A stretch of 64,000 bases of DNA from Hysterium pulicare CBS 123377 (taxonomy: Eukaryota > Ascomycota > Dothideomycetes > Hysteriales > Hysteriaceae): positions 113,380 through 177,379 of the forward strand of contig AJFK01000385.1 in the NCBI GenBank assembly GCA_000467715.1, read 5' to 3'. Positions 22,365-32,298 of the stretch are shown in pieces. A program made the position numbers and the translations under genes. Every line of letters begins with the position of its first letter. Position 1 is the first letter of the stretch. The notes beneath the pieces are model-generated. The model was not told the origin of the DNA. It was given only the letters and a program-made list of their open reading frames with translations, and did no database searches.

Positions 22365-23706
22365 ATGAATTCATCAATTCCGCCTCAATTTCCCGCTCTT
22401 CTCGGCCAGCAGGGGCCTTTGGCTCCCGCAGCACGAACTCTCAACGGAACACAGTCCTCTCAGCGTAAGTTGGACTCACAAATATAATGAGTGCGGATGC
22501 TCACTCACGCTTTGCTTAGAGCATCCCTCTGTGGCATTTGACGATCTCTATAAGGACCATTTCACCAAGCTAGTGGACGCAGCCAATTCTCAACAAACCA
22601 CGCTCCCGCGGCGCGACCGCAAAAGACTCATCAAACAGGCACATGATTCCGCAGACAAGATCTTCTACCCAAATCAATCCGTCCTCGGCCCATATGAACG
22701 TCAGCAACGTGCTTTGACCAAAGTATTTTATCATGTCCTGGCAGACGAACCTTGGTCGGAAGAGTGGATCCGCGCGCCAGACGTGGAGCGAAAGCTATCT
22801 CGTTATGAATTCCACCCAGACTCCCTCGAATTGGCTCAGAAACATGGTTTTGCTAGCCCCAAAGACGCTGTCATCGCCGCCCGTAACGAGCTTGAAGAGA
22901 TCTCATCGAAGGCAAATATCACAGATAAAACCACTGCAAATTCGTCCACCGCTGCCGGAAAAGCCCCCGCTACTACTACTACTGGCGTACCTTTCGACAA
23001 CATCGATATCATCTACATTCCAGGAACCGTGAGCTCCGAGGCTACCAATTCCATCAATCGGCAGGAGATCTACCCAATCAGTGTCGAGTCCATCGCATAC
23101 CAACTACACAGTCACATATGCAGACCAGGCCCCCAAAAGCTACGACCATACGAGCTGGCATCTGAGTTCATCCATACCGATAACGTAGCCACGCTCCTCA
23201 GATACCGAAGTTTTGCTTGCGACGTCTGCGATTTCGCACCCCACCTCCTCGATAACGACAACATCAGCCTCCTAGTCATTCTCCTTATCCTCGGCCGTTC
23301 AGAGATCTGCAAGCGCTTCGAAGAAAACGGCATCCGAATCGAAGGATCAACCATGAGCCACAGGAAGTCCGAATGCATGAAGCACGCCATGGGTTGGAAG
23401 ACTCAGGAAGACAAATGGGGCTACGATTCTACCGCCAACGAGATACAGAAGAAGATCAAGCTGGCGCTCCACCCGAACGGCAAGCCTAAGGGCCCTCGGA
23501 AACCCCGCAAATCGACTACGAATTCAGCTACGAACGGTACTCCGAAGCGCCCATCGATCAACGGTAATGGTATCGCAGGAAGCAGCCTTGGAGGAGGCGT
23601 TGTTAATGCAAACAGTGTTCGTACAGGCAGCATTGGAGGAGGTACCGTCGCAGGGCCTAGCGTTCGAACTGGTAGTATCGGAGGCGGCGAGCCCATGCAG
23701 ATGTGA
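22365..23706 (+). CDS. Family gene C: C-module protein with Gly/Ser repeat tail
   Basis: Exon 1 (22365-22464) starts MNSSIPPQFPALL. A 55-nt intron (22465-22519, GTAAGT to TGCTTAG) follows, and exon 2 (22520-23706) completes 428 residues. The join restores a glutamine codon and keeps frame, so the ATG at 22365 is preferred over any in exon 2. Residues about 40-170 are a helical, charged region not seen in the other members. The C-module then follows with QLHSHICRPG in place of the usual HP motif, CDFAPHLLDND as the APHL motif, SLLVILLIL, and EENGIRIEG, which matches ASNGIQVGG of gene B. The tail is Lys/Pro/Arg-rich and ends with SVRTGSIGGG twice. No signal peptide is seen. The function is unknown. 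Confidence 0.87.
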
Positions 23707-25675
23707 CCGAATATGGTGTTTTCTTTGCTTCTCTTTTCTTTTCTATCCATTTCTTTTCCTTTCTTTCCCATTCTCATGCTTGCATACGGACGGTGCATCC
23801 ATCTGGCAGGAGTTTCACATGCAAGGAGTTTTCAGGATTGCGGATTGCGATTTGCCGGCGGCATTCTCTGGCAGCCTGCGGGCGCCTTTTCACACATGTT
23901 CATTGCTTGCATTCTCGGGGTTTGATGACCCATTTCTTATTGCTGGCCACTCCCCAATAGAATTCTGATGCATTATCTCCATTTCCTTGATGGCTTCTGT
24001 GATGATCGCGAGCGGTGGGTTCCAATGAAGATTGTTGGAGATCACGTGTGTGTGCGGGGAAGGGAATGGAAGGCTCGGTAAATCATGCCGCCTTGTGAAA
24101 GCTGAGGAACACCGAACTTTGACCGTGGTAGGGACATTCACTATTTTTTCGCATCGTGGTAATTCGCGTCAACACCCTCGTATTGGTTGCGAAATTATTA
24201 TGTTTTGATGCTTAGGTCATTGAGTTTTACTTTTGCGACTTTTCTTTGGGCGACCTTACGAAGATCCCTCCTTCTTGCGACGATCGTCTCTTGCGCGCGA
24301 AGAACCACATTGGAATAAGATACAAGCTCGATGTGGGTATGTAGCATCCTCTAAACCTCTGTTCGGTCATGCTATTGATGCGCTATCACAGTATCGTCTT
24401 ATCCAATACCACAAATCTCGACCCTCGACCGCCGCGAACAGAAAATGTGGAATATTATTTTACCAACCAAGATACCAGGCGCTGGAAGAACATGCCTTCG
24501 GAGACCGTGTCCATACCGCTTACGTTATTCCAGAGCGCCGACATTCCCTCCTTCTTTCAAATTACCACACACAATCCGCATCCGGCCGAAATCTTTTTTG
24601 GCCGGAGAAGGGGGGGGCATCGGTATCTGCGTTGGGATAGAAAGAAGGCGCGACAGGTGGGTTGACGGAATTTGGCTGGTAGAAGCCTGTAACAAGGGAC
24701 AGGCCGGTTGTTTGGCCCTCCAAGATCTCGTGCCTTCGGGTACCCGGTCGGGGGTATGCAAGAGAGGCGCAAAGTCGAGACAATACAGGTCCACAGGACA
24801 GCGGGACTTTGCTTCTAGACCTGGTTGGTTCGCCTTATCTCAGCGTTGGCGGATGTCGATAGATAAATTGCCCGGTGAAGGGGTAAGTGAGAACGTTCTT
24901 CGGGACTTGGGGGATCCGCTATGCGATGAAGTGGCTGGGAAGGTGCTCAGCAGTGTGATTAACTACGAAGCGGGAGAGGGCTGTAGAAGACGAAATTATA
25001 ATCTGGCATTATCTTGAAGGAGCGGACAGTGCTGGAAGTACCTTTGAATGCGAGGGGGAAGTAGAGGGGGGTATCATCTCGTAGACTGAGTTTTTGATTC
25101 GTTTGGACCCTTTGCAGAAATACTGGCTTTCTTAGAGTTTGTGGTGGAAAAGTATAAACCAATTGAATGATTTCCATGCTATATCTTCATCGAAATTGCA
25201 GGAAACGCTCCCGGTACGGCTTCAACGGCCTGCCCTTATATAAACCATTGCCAGATTCCTGGAACACGACTAATTTACCCACAAACATTCAATGCCCGCT
25301 AGGCACTCGCATACTTTCAACGAAGGAGATGCCGCTGTCGTCCAGTTAGCGCGGTTTATTTCTCCGCAGCCTACCTACACCAGCGACGTACGCCAGTTGC
25401 AAACCACGACAAAACACAAACAGACGTATCGATTCGGACTTCTCGAACATACTACACACTCCGGATCTTGACGCCAAGAAGACCTCGTCATCTCAGAGGT
25501 ATCGACGTACTCTTCTTTTCTGCCCGCTCTAAGATTTCCGGAAAAGAATCATCCTGACAGCTTGCCAGAATGTCTCTGCCGATTTGGGAGAGATTTAGGC
25601 GGATCAATGCACACAGCAGACGCAAACCACCAGAAGTTATTGTCGGAAAGCAGCCGCAGTAGCAAACTACGAGTA
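23707..25675. other. Gene-free stretch downstream of gene C
   Basis: Pyrimidine-rich sequence just after gene C is probably its 3' UTR. Several frames of 70-190 codons around 24230-25020 overlap one another on both strands, none with a recognisable motif. A CACGTG word lies near 24044. No gene is supported. Confidence 0.4.
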
Positions 25676-25960
25676 CAGCAGACGATGGAATATCCCAGAT
25701 CCAACCAATCCTCGAATGACGCGTGAGTTTTTCGGCGCCCAACGACCCTTCGAAATAGCACACGGGAATCAACTTCGAGAAATACGACGATATTGCGGTC
25801 AAAAGAGTTTCTAACGATCCTCCCAAACAGCACACCGGAGACAATCTCAAGAAGTACAATGATGTTCTGGATGAAGAGCTTCGGTGCTTCCAGCGAAGCT
25901 GCTCCAGCAAAGTCGACTGATTCGACAGCGGTCCGGTCAAAACCGCTAGTTGGAGTGGTA
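25676..25960 (+). pseudogene. Fragment of a Ded1-type DEAD-box RNA helicase with internal duplication
   Basis: The plus strand reads IPDPTNPRMTREFFG from 25692, then after a 2-nt frame change PNDPSK-stop-HTGINFEKYDDI. This is the segment just upstream of the Q-motif in fungal Ded1/DBP1 helicases. The 72-bp stretch starting at 25743 is followed at 25815 by a diverged second copy reading NDPPKQHTGDNLKKYNDV. Copy 1 has TAG where copy 2 has CAG, so the stop arose by C to T. No helicase core motif (GSGKT, DEAD, SAT) follows, so only this small piece of the gene was captured or retained. It cannot make a helicase. Assignment rests on the family segment remembered for Ded1 and on the frame repair implied by the duplicate. 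Confidence 0.7.
25743..25886 (+). repeat. Tandem 72-bp duplication inside the Ded1 relic
   Basis: Copies start at 25743 and 25815 in the same frame (24 codons). Shared blocks are CGAYCCT, CAGCACACSGGA (with T for C in copy 1) and AAGTACRAYGATRTT. Confidence 0.75.
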
Positions 25961-27469
25961 AGTTCGCACGGGACTCACCAATCCTCCTCTCGACGATCAC
26001 GGTTGGGGGCAACTTGGGGTTGGCAGTGACGGTGCATTCGAGTTCAAAAATTGAGAGCAGGTGGTGATTCTTTCAACTCTTGAGAAGTAGGATGCTAACT
26101 TTCGTATAGAAATACCTATTCCTATCGTCATAGGGTGGCCGAGACTTGATAGCCTACGAACAGACTGCTTTCAGAACACCTGGTTGTTTCCTTCCCCATC
26201 CCCTCCCAGGCTTACCAGACTGGCGCAAACTCTACTCCACCAAGTATACAAACGATTGTCAGCGAACAGCCTACCCATAATTTTCAGATTCGACCGGCGC
26301 AATTGGATCCCTCAAAATATTTACACCAAGCTCGTGGCAGTGGAGGAAGAAGGGGGAAAATTTTCAAGGGGGCTTCTAAGTGGCTGTTCAAGATGTTCAA
26401 GCAGACCGGCAAATAACCTTGACCCTACCGGTTGGAATCAAAAGAAGATTATGGGGTGTATTCGCTTAGGTATCTGGAGGAGGCCATTTGTACTGAAGTC
26501 ATCGAGATAGGTTTTTTTCTTGTTCCTGTAAAGAGATTCCTAGGCCCCATAACCAGAACCTATGGTGACACAGATGTTGGGTTGAGCTCCCTTTGACTCG
26601 GTAGATTAGGATCATCGTCTATACGGTCATTTTACTCAAGAGTTCTCTATTACCAGGGACTAACTTGAATTTTACTCCACGCTGTACCGCTTCGTCATCT
26701 CGCTAGCCTCTATGGACTGAGCAGTGACATTTCATTCTTCGAACCCAGTATATTTGGATACATGAGAGAATCAAGTTTGATTTCTTATCCTTCCTTCATA
26801 GGAGGAATGGTGGTTATATATACATCTTTCTGTGGGTTCATCCTCTAGAAATTACATCATGAAGGACTGTACCCACTGTCTACCTGCGATAGATTTCCAA
26901 CACAGTAGCCCTATTTTGCTCTCACAAGTAGCGCATGACGCTTGTGAATTACTCCTAAAATCTCAGGGATTACGTCGTCGTCGAAGGGTTAGAATCCTAC
27001 GCCGTCAGTTGAAACCAGGGGTATGAACGTTGCTAGGGGTATAATTGAATCTAGCCTAAGGAAGACCTCGGAGGAAAAGTATGAATAAGTATGCCGGTGT
27101 CGTAGAACCTAAATTGACAAATATATTGTGCCCCAGCTCAAATTGTGATAAGTTGGCGGTATAGATTTCCAGCCTGTCACTGGACTTAACCGGTGTCTGG
27201 ACAAGCTAAGCTTAATTCTAGAAATGCGTAGAGGAGTCTCTCGTCCCCCATCCTCCCAAGCCCTACAATTGAAACGTTTAGACGCCTCACCTGACGCTTA
27301 GAGCACTATTGGCTTGCACAGTAGCTTTTCCAAGTCGGTATATACTTAACCATTTGCATAGAGAAGCGCCAGCACTGTACGTCCCTCGGCAGTAATAAGC
27401 AACTGTCTTTGTTACAGACTCATCGGACCTAGTTGGGGGGCAGCTCCATCATATTCGCCCGCTCAGTTC
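25961..27469. other. Gene-free stretch upstream of gene D
   Basis: About 1.5 kb of moderately AT-rich sequence. Short frames (108 codons at 26184, 64 at 26832) carry no recognisable motif. The last 150 bp before 27470 are likely promoter of gene D. Confidence 0.4.
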
Positions 27470-27785
27470 TCACCACCCTTTAACCCCCGCGACGCGCCCA
27501 AAGCCTTGCAACAACACACCATCTTCACTTGTTGACACCCCAAACGACACCACATCCTCGACCCTTTTCTTTGACCAGCGCCCCACAATACTTATACTTA
27601 CTTCTCGAAGGGCAATCCGGTCATCGAACGCTCACTCGTCACCCCCCTTTACCTCCCGCTACGCGTCTACCGCGCTGCCACCAAAGCAATCTTCATTTCC
27701 TGTGTGCACAAACAACATCAAATCTTCAAGGCTTTTCATTATTCGGTGCACCACAACACTTCCACATACTTCTCGAAAGATCTCA
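27470..27785 (+). repeat. Duplicated leader of gene D, about 168-bp period
   Basis: The segment at 27470-27610 recurs, diverged, at 27638-27785. Matching blocks are ACCCCCGCGACGCG with ACCTCCCGCTACGCG, AATCTTCATTTCCTG with CATCTTCACTTGTTG, and ACAATACTTATACTTACTTCTCGAAG with its partner ending CATACTTCTCGAAAG. The second copy ends just before the start codon of gene D. Confidence 0.7.
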
Positions 27786-27795
27786 AGGACTCGTC

Positions 27796-28971
27796 ATGGA
27801 GAAGACAGCTGCTTCAGAGCGTCCCCAGCGCAATGCGACCAAGAAAACCTACACCGAAAAAGCGCCTCCGCGAGCTTCTTCATCACACAAAGCTACCGTA
27901 CCCAGAATCGTCATCACTGATACCGCACTAGCGTCGCCAGCCACAACATCCACTCATCGTAATGCTTCATCAATCCCGGACCAAGAAGCTCATGCTCGAG
28001 CATCAGACTCCCTCCTCATGCCTCCTCCAGCCACCAAAGGCAAAGAAAAAGCGGTTCAGGCTGACGACTTCACTGACGATTTTAGCGAAATCACCGGCAT
28101 CATCCACGAGACTCCAACTACATGGAGAGTCCAATGGACTCCTACGGATGTCATCAAGCCAGGGCCCAAGGAAAGAGCTTCCGAACAGGTCACCGAAACT
28201 GCCCTCTCATACTGGAATAACGAAAAATTGATGGGTCGGGTTGTTCGAAATGAGGGCGGAGAGTGGGAACCAGTAGAGCAATTCCTCGAGCCTGATGCTG
28301 ACGACATTCTTGCAACATTGGAATGCATCTTCGAGATGGGCCATCAGAATAAGGACTGGAATCTGGAGCATATCCCTGACGGTACTTATGCGTGGCCTGC
28401 AAACTCCTCCCGTCGAGTCGGCGTCACTCCCAGAAGAGTCATCAATCCTAAATATGCCATCTACGAGGCCCTCAGAGTTCTCCTCAGGGGCGGACCGAAG
28501 CATAACGAACACCTCATATACACCCCTGCCGAAAACGAAGCCTATCAAACCACCACTTTCGGCCTCGTGAAAGCTCTCCAAAACCACCCCTTCAAATACG
28601 AGCACACCTCGCTGGAGGCCGCCTCCTTCTACCTGAACGAGGCTATGGATCAGGACTACCTGGATCTCTTCGCCAAATGCCGCGCTTTGCTGAAGTACGC
28701 GCCACACCTCCACGTCGCCAGCTCGGCGACAAATGTGCTTGCTGTTTTGGTCCTCACGAAGGAAGATATTCGGGAGGTACAGGGGGAAGGCGTGACGGAT
28801 GAGAAGGTGCAACTCTGGAAGAGCCTTGCGGTGCGCTGGTTTTGCCAGCAGCTGAGAGAGATGGAGGCGGATGAGGAGATCATCCGTGGTGTGCGAAGCA
28901 CCATGATTGCCCTTGCCGCCGTGCTCCAGAGGAGCGTGGGAAGAGCGAGGAGGGCTGCTGGGAGGGAGTAG
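27796..28971 (+). CDS. Family gene D: chromo-like N-module plus C-module
   Basis: A single exon encodes 391 residues from the ATG at 27796. The frame stays open upstream to 27529 but has no ATG there. Residues 1-90 are Ser/Thr/Ala-rich and disordered. Residues about 97-165 are an N-module: EITGIIHE, TWRVQWTPTD (chromo-like Y/R-V-x-W core), a helix, then GRVVRNEGGEWEPVEQFLEP, which aligns with gene E. The C-module starts DDILATLECIFE, has the W at 188, LQNHPFKYEHTSLEAASFYL at 261-280 and KYAPHLHV at 300-307. A variant hydrophobic run (NVLAVLVLTKEDI) replaces the Leu-rich helix. The C-terminus is basic. No signal peptide is seen. It converges on gene E, whose coding remnant ends about 260 bp downstream on the other strand. 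Confidence 0.87.
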   Translation: MEKTAASERPQRNATKKTYTEKAPPRASSSHKATVPRIVITDTALASPATTSTHRNASSIPDQEAHARASDSLLMPPPATKGKEKAVQADDFTDDFSEITGIIHETPTTWRVQWTPTDVIKPGPKERASEQVTETALSYWNNEKLMGRVVRNEGGEWEPVEQFLEPDADDILATLECIFEMGHQNKDWNLEHIPDGTYAWPANSSRRVGVTPRRVINPKYAIYEALRVLLRGGPKHNEHLIYTPAENEAYQTTTFGLVKALQNHPFKYEHTSLEAASFYLNEAMDQDYLDLFAKCRALLKYAPHLHVASSATNVLAVLVLTKEDIREVQGEGVTDEKVQLWKSLAVRWFCQQLREMEADEEIIRGVRSTMIALAAVLQRSVGRARRAAGRE

Positions 28972-29228
28972 GGTGGTAAGGGGATGAGTGTGAGGGTTGG
29001 GATTGAGGGTGGGGACTAAGGTTAATTTGCTGGTACTCCTGTAATTAGAAAAGTTTGAATGAATTCAGTCTACATGGTCCTAACGAGACATTTCCATTTG
29101 TCCACTGTCTACCTATCCCGTTTGATATTTGGGATGTCTAACAAATCCAGTTCGCGTTCGTGAGTGATAGAACCTTTCTCCATAAACCTGAGCCTTAGAT
29201 TTGCCTTCCTCCCCCTTGTCTCTATTCT
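28972..29228. other. Short spacer between convergent genes D and E
   Basis: It holds the 3' ends of both genes and nothing else that I can support. The APHL part of a C-module, which gene E lacks, is not found here in any frame. Confidence 0.5.
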
Positions 29229-29965
29229 TCAGAGCTTGTATTGAAGTAGATTCTTAGAAACCTTTTCCTCATACATCCTTTGCAGGCTCATCGAAGCCTC
29301 CTTCACAGTCACAGCCGCTCCCGCTTCGACGTTCCTCAAGATATAACATCTCTATGGACGCTATAAAGCCGGAGATATTCTGGACCCCATCCACGGTTCC
29401 CTATCATCCACTTGAGCAAATTTTCCAACAGATCGTGAGATTTAGGGATGGTGTTGGAAGCTTCGGCCACCTTGATGCTTCCAGACAAGGACGCTGTACC
29501 CCCAGCAAGTTTCTGTGCATCCTCTTCCACCGCTCGCTGCTCGTCATCCGCCTTAACAACATTTCCAGCTCCTTCAGCATCCTCATCAAAGCCGGAAGCG
29601 GTCGCCGCAAGAGCCTCCTCGGATCCAGGGTCCGGATATTGGTCATCGAAGTAGTGGGACGTATGTTGCAGTGGATCACTCGTAGTGCTACTCGGCATCC
29701 CTTCAATTTCAATAATCTCGTACATAGATCTCAGACCGTTCCTGATCGTGGCATCGACCCAACGACCGTCCTGTAGAATTCTTCCCTGAAATGTCAGTCC
29801 AGCGGCTATGGCGTCGTTGAACTTCTTCTGATGTTCTTCCAATGGTGAATCAGTCCATTCGGGGTGCCAGTCCATGAGCGATTCATCTGCGGTTTGGGCA
29901 AGAATACCTCTGGCAATATATTGGTAGGTTTTGGGTTTCGCTTTCCCTTTTCTTTGGGGTCCCAT
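29229..29965 (-). CDS. Family gene E: truncated or frameshifted member
   Basis: The open frame from the ATG at 29965 encodes 209 residues and stops at 29336. Residues about 14-95 are an N-module (YIARGILAQT, W-H-P-E-W, then GRILQDGRWVDATIRNGL) that aligns with genes D and F. An acidic linker follows, then the first helix of the C-module (LLENLLKWMIGNRGWGPEYL), and the frame stops a few residues later. A second frame continues immediately (29343-29229) for 37 codons reading ILRNVEAGAAVTVKEASMSL, which matches the HP-helix of genes G and H. The APHL-Leu core is absent on either strand up to gene D. So the C-module has lost its middle and its end. Either the short protein is used as is, or this is a young pseudogene. 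The break lies where genes G and H carry an intron. Confidence 0.65.
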
Positions 29966-30538
29966 GATGGTTGACCTGGAGCGGGGGTTGGTGTGTAGTT
30001 CGAGAGGCCGATTGCCGGATGAGCTGAGTATTATATGAAAGCAATGTGTTTGTCTCGGAGGTTAGCTACCAACGTATGCTGTCCATCATCATCATGTGGA
30101 CATTCTGGAAGCTCCTACAAATAGTCTCCTGACCCGTCAATCTGTAATGGTTGAGCGTGACAGTTCCAGTATTAACTTCATATGTTTGCGTATTATTCCT
30201 ACCACGTAGTAGCTTTGGTACAATACATACACAACGCCGCGCACCTAACGCTAAACTTTAAACAAACTTGCTCACCCACGCACACTACGGTTCGAGATGT
30301 GCTCATGTTCTTTCCGAGAGGGAGGACAAGTTAATTACCCGGCTGCAGTCACTTGTTTGGGTCTGGGGTGTGTATCAATCTTGTAGTGGTTATACACGTT
30401 GTCTGCGTACCTTGATAATCTTGATAATCCTGTTTTCGAAACAATTGCATGTACATTATACCGTTATAGGGACTTAGAAGGCCCACAGCCCCATGCCTGA
30501 GTATCCCGTCTACTCCTTATCGCTCTCGATCATATCCC
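29966..30538. other. Intergenic region between genes E and F
   Basis: About 570 bp holding the promoter of gene E and the 3' end of gene F. No further feature is supported. Confidence 0.5.
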
Positions 30539-31760
30539 CTATCCGGATTCCACTCTGCCTTGTAAGAATTCGGCTAAATCATCGAAGGTCCATCGAATCT
30601 CTTCGAGATCCTGCGTGCATTGAAAGGTATCCATATAATCTTCCAGCTTTTGAACTTTCCGAGCCTCCAATTCTTCCTCGTCCAGGGTTCTGTCATGGTG
30701 CTTTAATGTTCGAAGTATTGTGCTCGTGGGTATAAGAAGCAAAAGAAGTAGTAGTGACGGGTTCTGCTTATTATCGTTGAACATGTGCGGGGCCGCTAAA
30801 CGAGCCAACCCGCTGAAGGTCTTATATCGCTCCATCAAAGCCTTGTCTGGCTTTGCCTTGCAAAGCTTTCTCACTTCATCCTCCGGATTTTCGCATTTTC
30901 GAAGCGGGTGAGCCATCATCGTTGTCGCGATGCTCCGGATCTCCACAGTGTTTCCAAGATCACCCTTGCCGTTAGCGTATCCGACTCGAAGACCTCGGCA
31001 GTATTCGATTATGCGATTATCGACTGTGCTTGGTAACGTCTCGCCCGAGTCTTTCATGAAAAGCATTGTGACTGTCGACGTTGGACTTAAATCGACCGTG
31101 GTAGGGGGGGTGGGAGGATTGCCTAAGGGCGTATAAACGTAACCCAAATCATTTCCTTGAATCCTGGAAAAGCGGATGTGACTTTGAGCATCCCAACCTG
31201 CCTGGTCGATGTTCATCTTCAGAACGTTATGAAGTAACTCCACCATGTCTTTCGACATTTCACCTCCCGATCTTGTCGATATCAGAGCACTGTTGAGTTT
31301 AAGCTGGGTGTTATGGAGGACAGCCGAAGGTTCGATGTTGGTGGACGCGGTTTGCATGAGCCTATTTGATTTTCGAGCAGAAGGAGGTGGTGGATTCAGG
31401 GTGTCTAGCCTCAGCGTGTTAAGAAATTATTGAAGAAGAATGATTTACATAACACGTACCATCTCCCTGCGCGGATTCAACTGTTTTCGGCGCTTTGCCC
31501 TTGCCCTTTCCCACCTCCTGCATGTGGTGTTCGTACCCCTCTCGAACCTCAGCTTCGCCCCAATGATTGTCTTTGGATATGACCATCCTAGTTGTCTTGC
31601 CCTGTTCGTAGGTCCTCTTCCACTCTTGAATAAACTCATCAGGGGCCTGGAGGTGCTCTAACCATCCACTATGAAGCCTGTAATAATACCCTTTATCCTG
31701 CGCGATGATGATATCGCCCGAAGGAAGCCGGGGGATGCGAGTTGCTGTAACCAAGGCCAT
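30539..31760 (-). CDS. Family gene F: N-module plus C-module, two exons
   Basis: Exon 1 (31760-31460) and exon 2 (31404-30539) are joined across a 55-nt intron with a GTACGT donor and GGCTAG acceptor, giving 388 residues. Residues 10-80 are an N-module (PSGDIIIAQDKGYYYRL, W-L-E-H, EFIQEWKRTYEQG, then DNHWGEAEVREGY) that aligns with gene E. A Lys-rich linker follows and carries the intron. The C-module starts with MVELLHNVLKMNIDQAGW. It has MMAHPLRKCENPEDE from about 263, LARLAAPHMFND near 300-311, and SLLLLLLLIP at 317-326. It ends with WTFDDLAEFLQG, the same ending as gene I (FWDLGNFLQG). There is no signal peptide; the Leu run lies deep in a conserved domain, so I do not read it as a membrane anchor. 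The function is unknown. Confidence 0.88.
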
Positions 31761-32298
31761 CTCGCGGAAACTTCTTGTGATGCTAAGCAGGGGAAGACTT
31801 AGTGGAACTGAATATAGAATTCAAGCAGGAGGACTTATACATACAAGATGCTTGAAGACTGAGTAGGAAAGAGAGCGTTGGGAGCGAGCAGAGAGCCACA
31901 ACGCGTTCGCTTGTGATAAGCGTGGACCACATTCACTCTACACGTGACAAGGAAAGCGAGTGACGTAATTAGAGCTATCACAAACCAATTAATGAGTTGA
32001 AAGATACCGCAGCTACCAGAAGCTTACTAGAAACTCGATTATGCTGACTAAGTTACAGGAATCATTGTGGCCAAACAGCTCAGGGATCATACGTCAAACC
32101 AGCAGGTTAAGAAGGCTGAATAGTCTTAGTCAGCAAAAGATTCTATATAGTCTAGAGTCACGAGGAGTAGTGCTGGTGACTTTTTCTATTCTACTATCAT
32201 TGAGTATCTACAATTACAGAAGCCTCATTATTTCCACAAGGCTGGAAAAGCCAATTATCATCGCTCGCGCCGCCCAATCCGTCTCCACCCCCCTCCTC
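31761..32298. other. Intergenic region between genes F and G
   Basis: About 540 bp containing the promoter of gene F (a CACGTG lies near 31940) and the 3' end of gene G. The stretch around 32000-32230 is AT-rich without recognisable content. Confidence 0.45.

Noticed and set aside
24445-25017. 190-codon plus-strand frame
   Set aside because: Overlaps several frames of both strands, Arg/Gly-rich from GC content, no recognisable domain.
25488-26012. 174-codon minus-strand frame with internal repeats
   Set aside because: The repeat is the antisense of the duplicated Ded1 piece; the sense strand explains it.
30268-30310. GGTTCGAGATG as a possible tRNA or Pol III B box
   Set aside because: No A box, cloverleaf or terminator in the right place.
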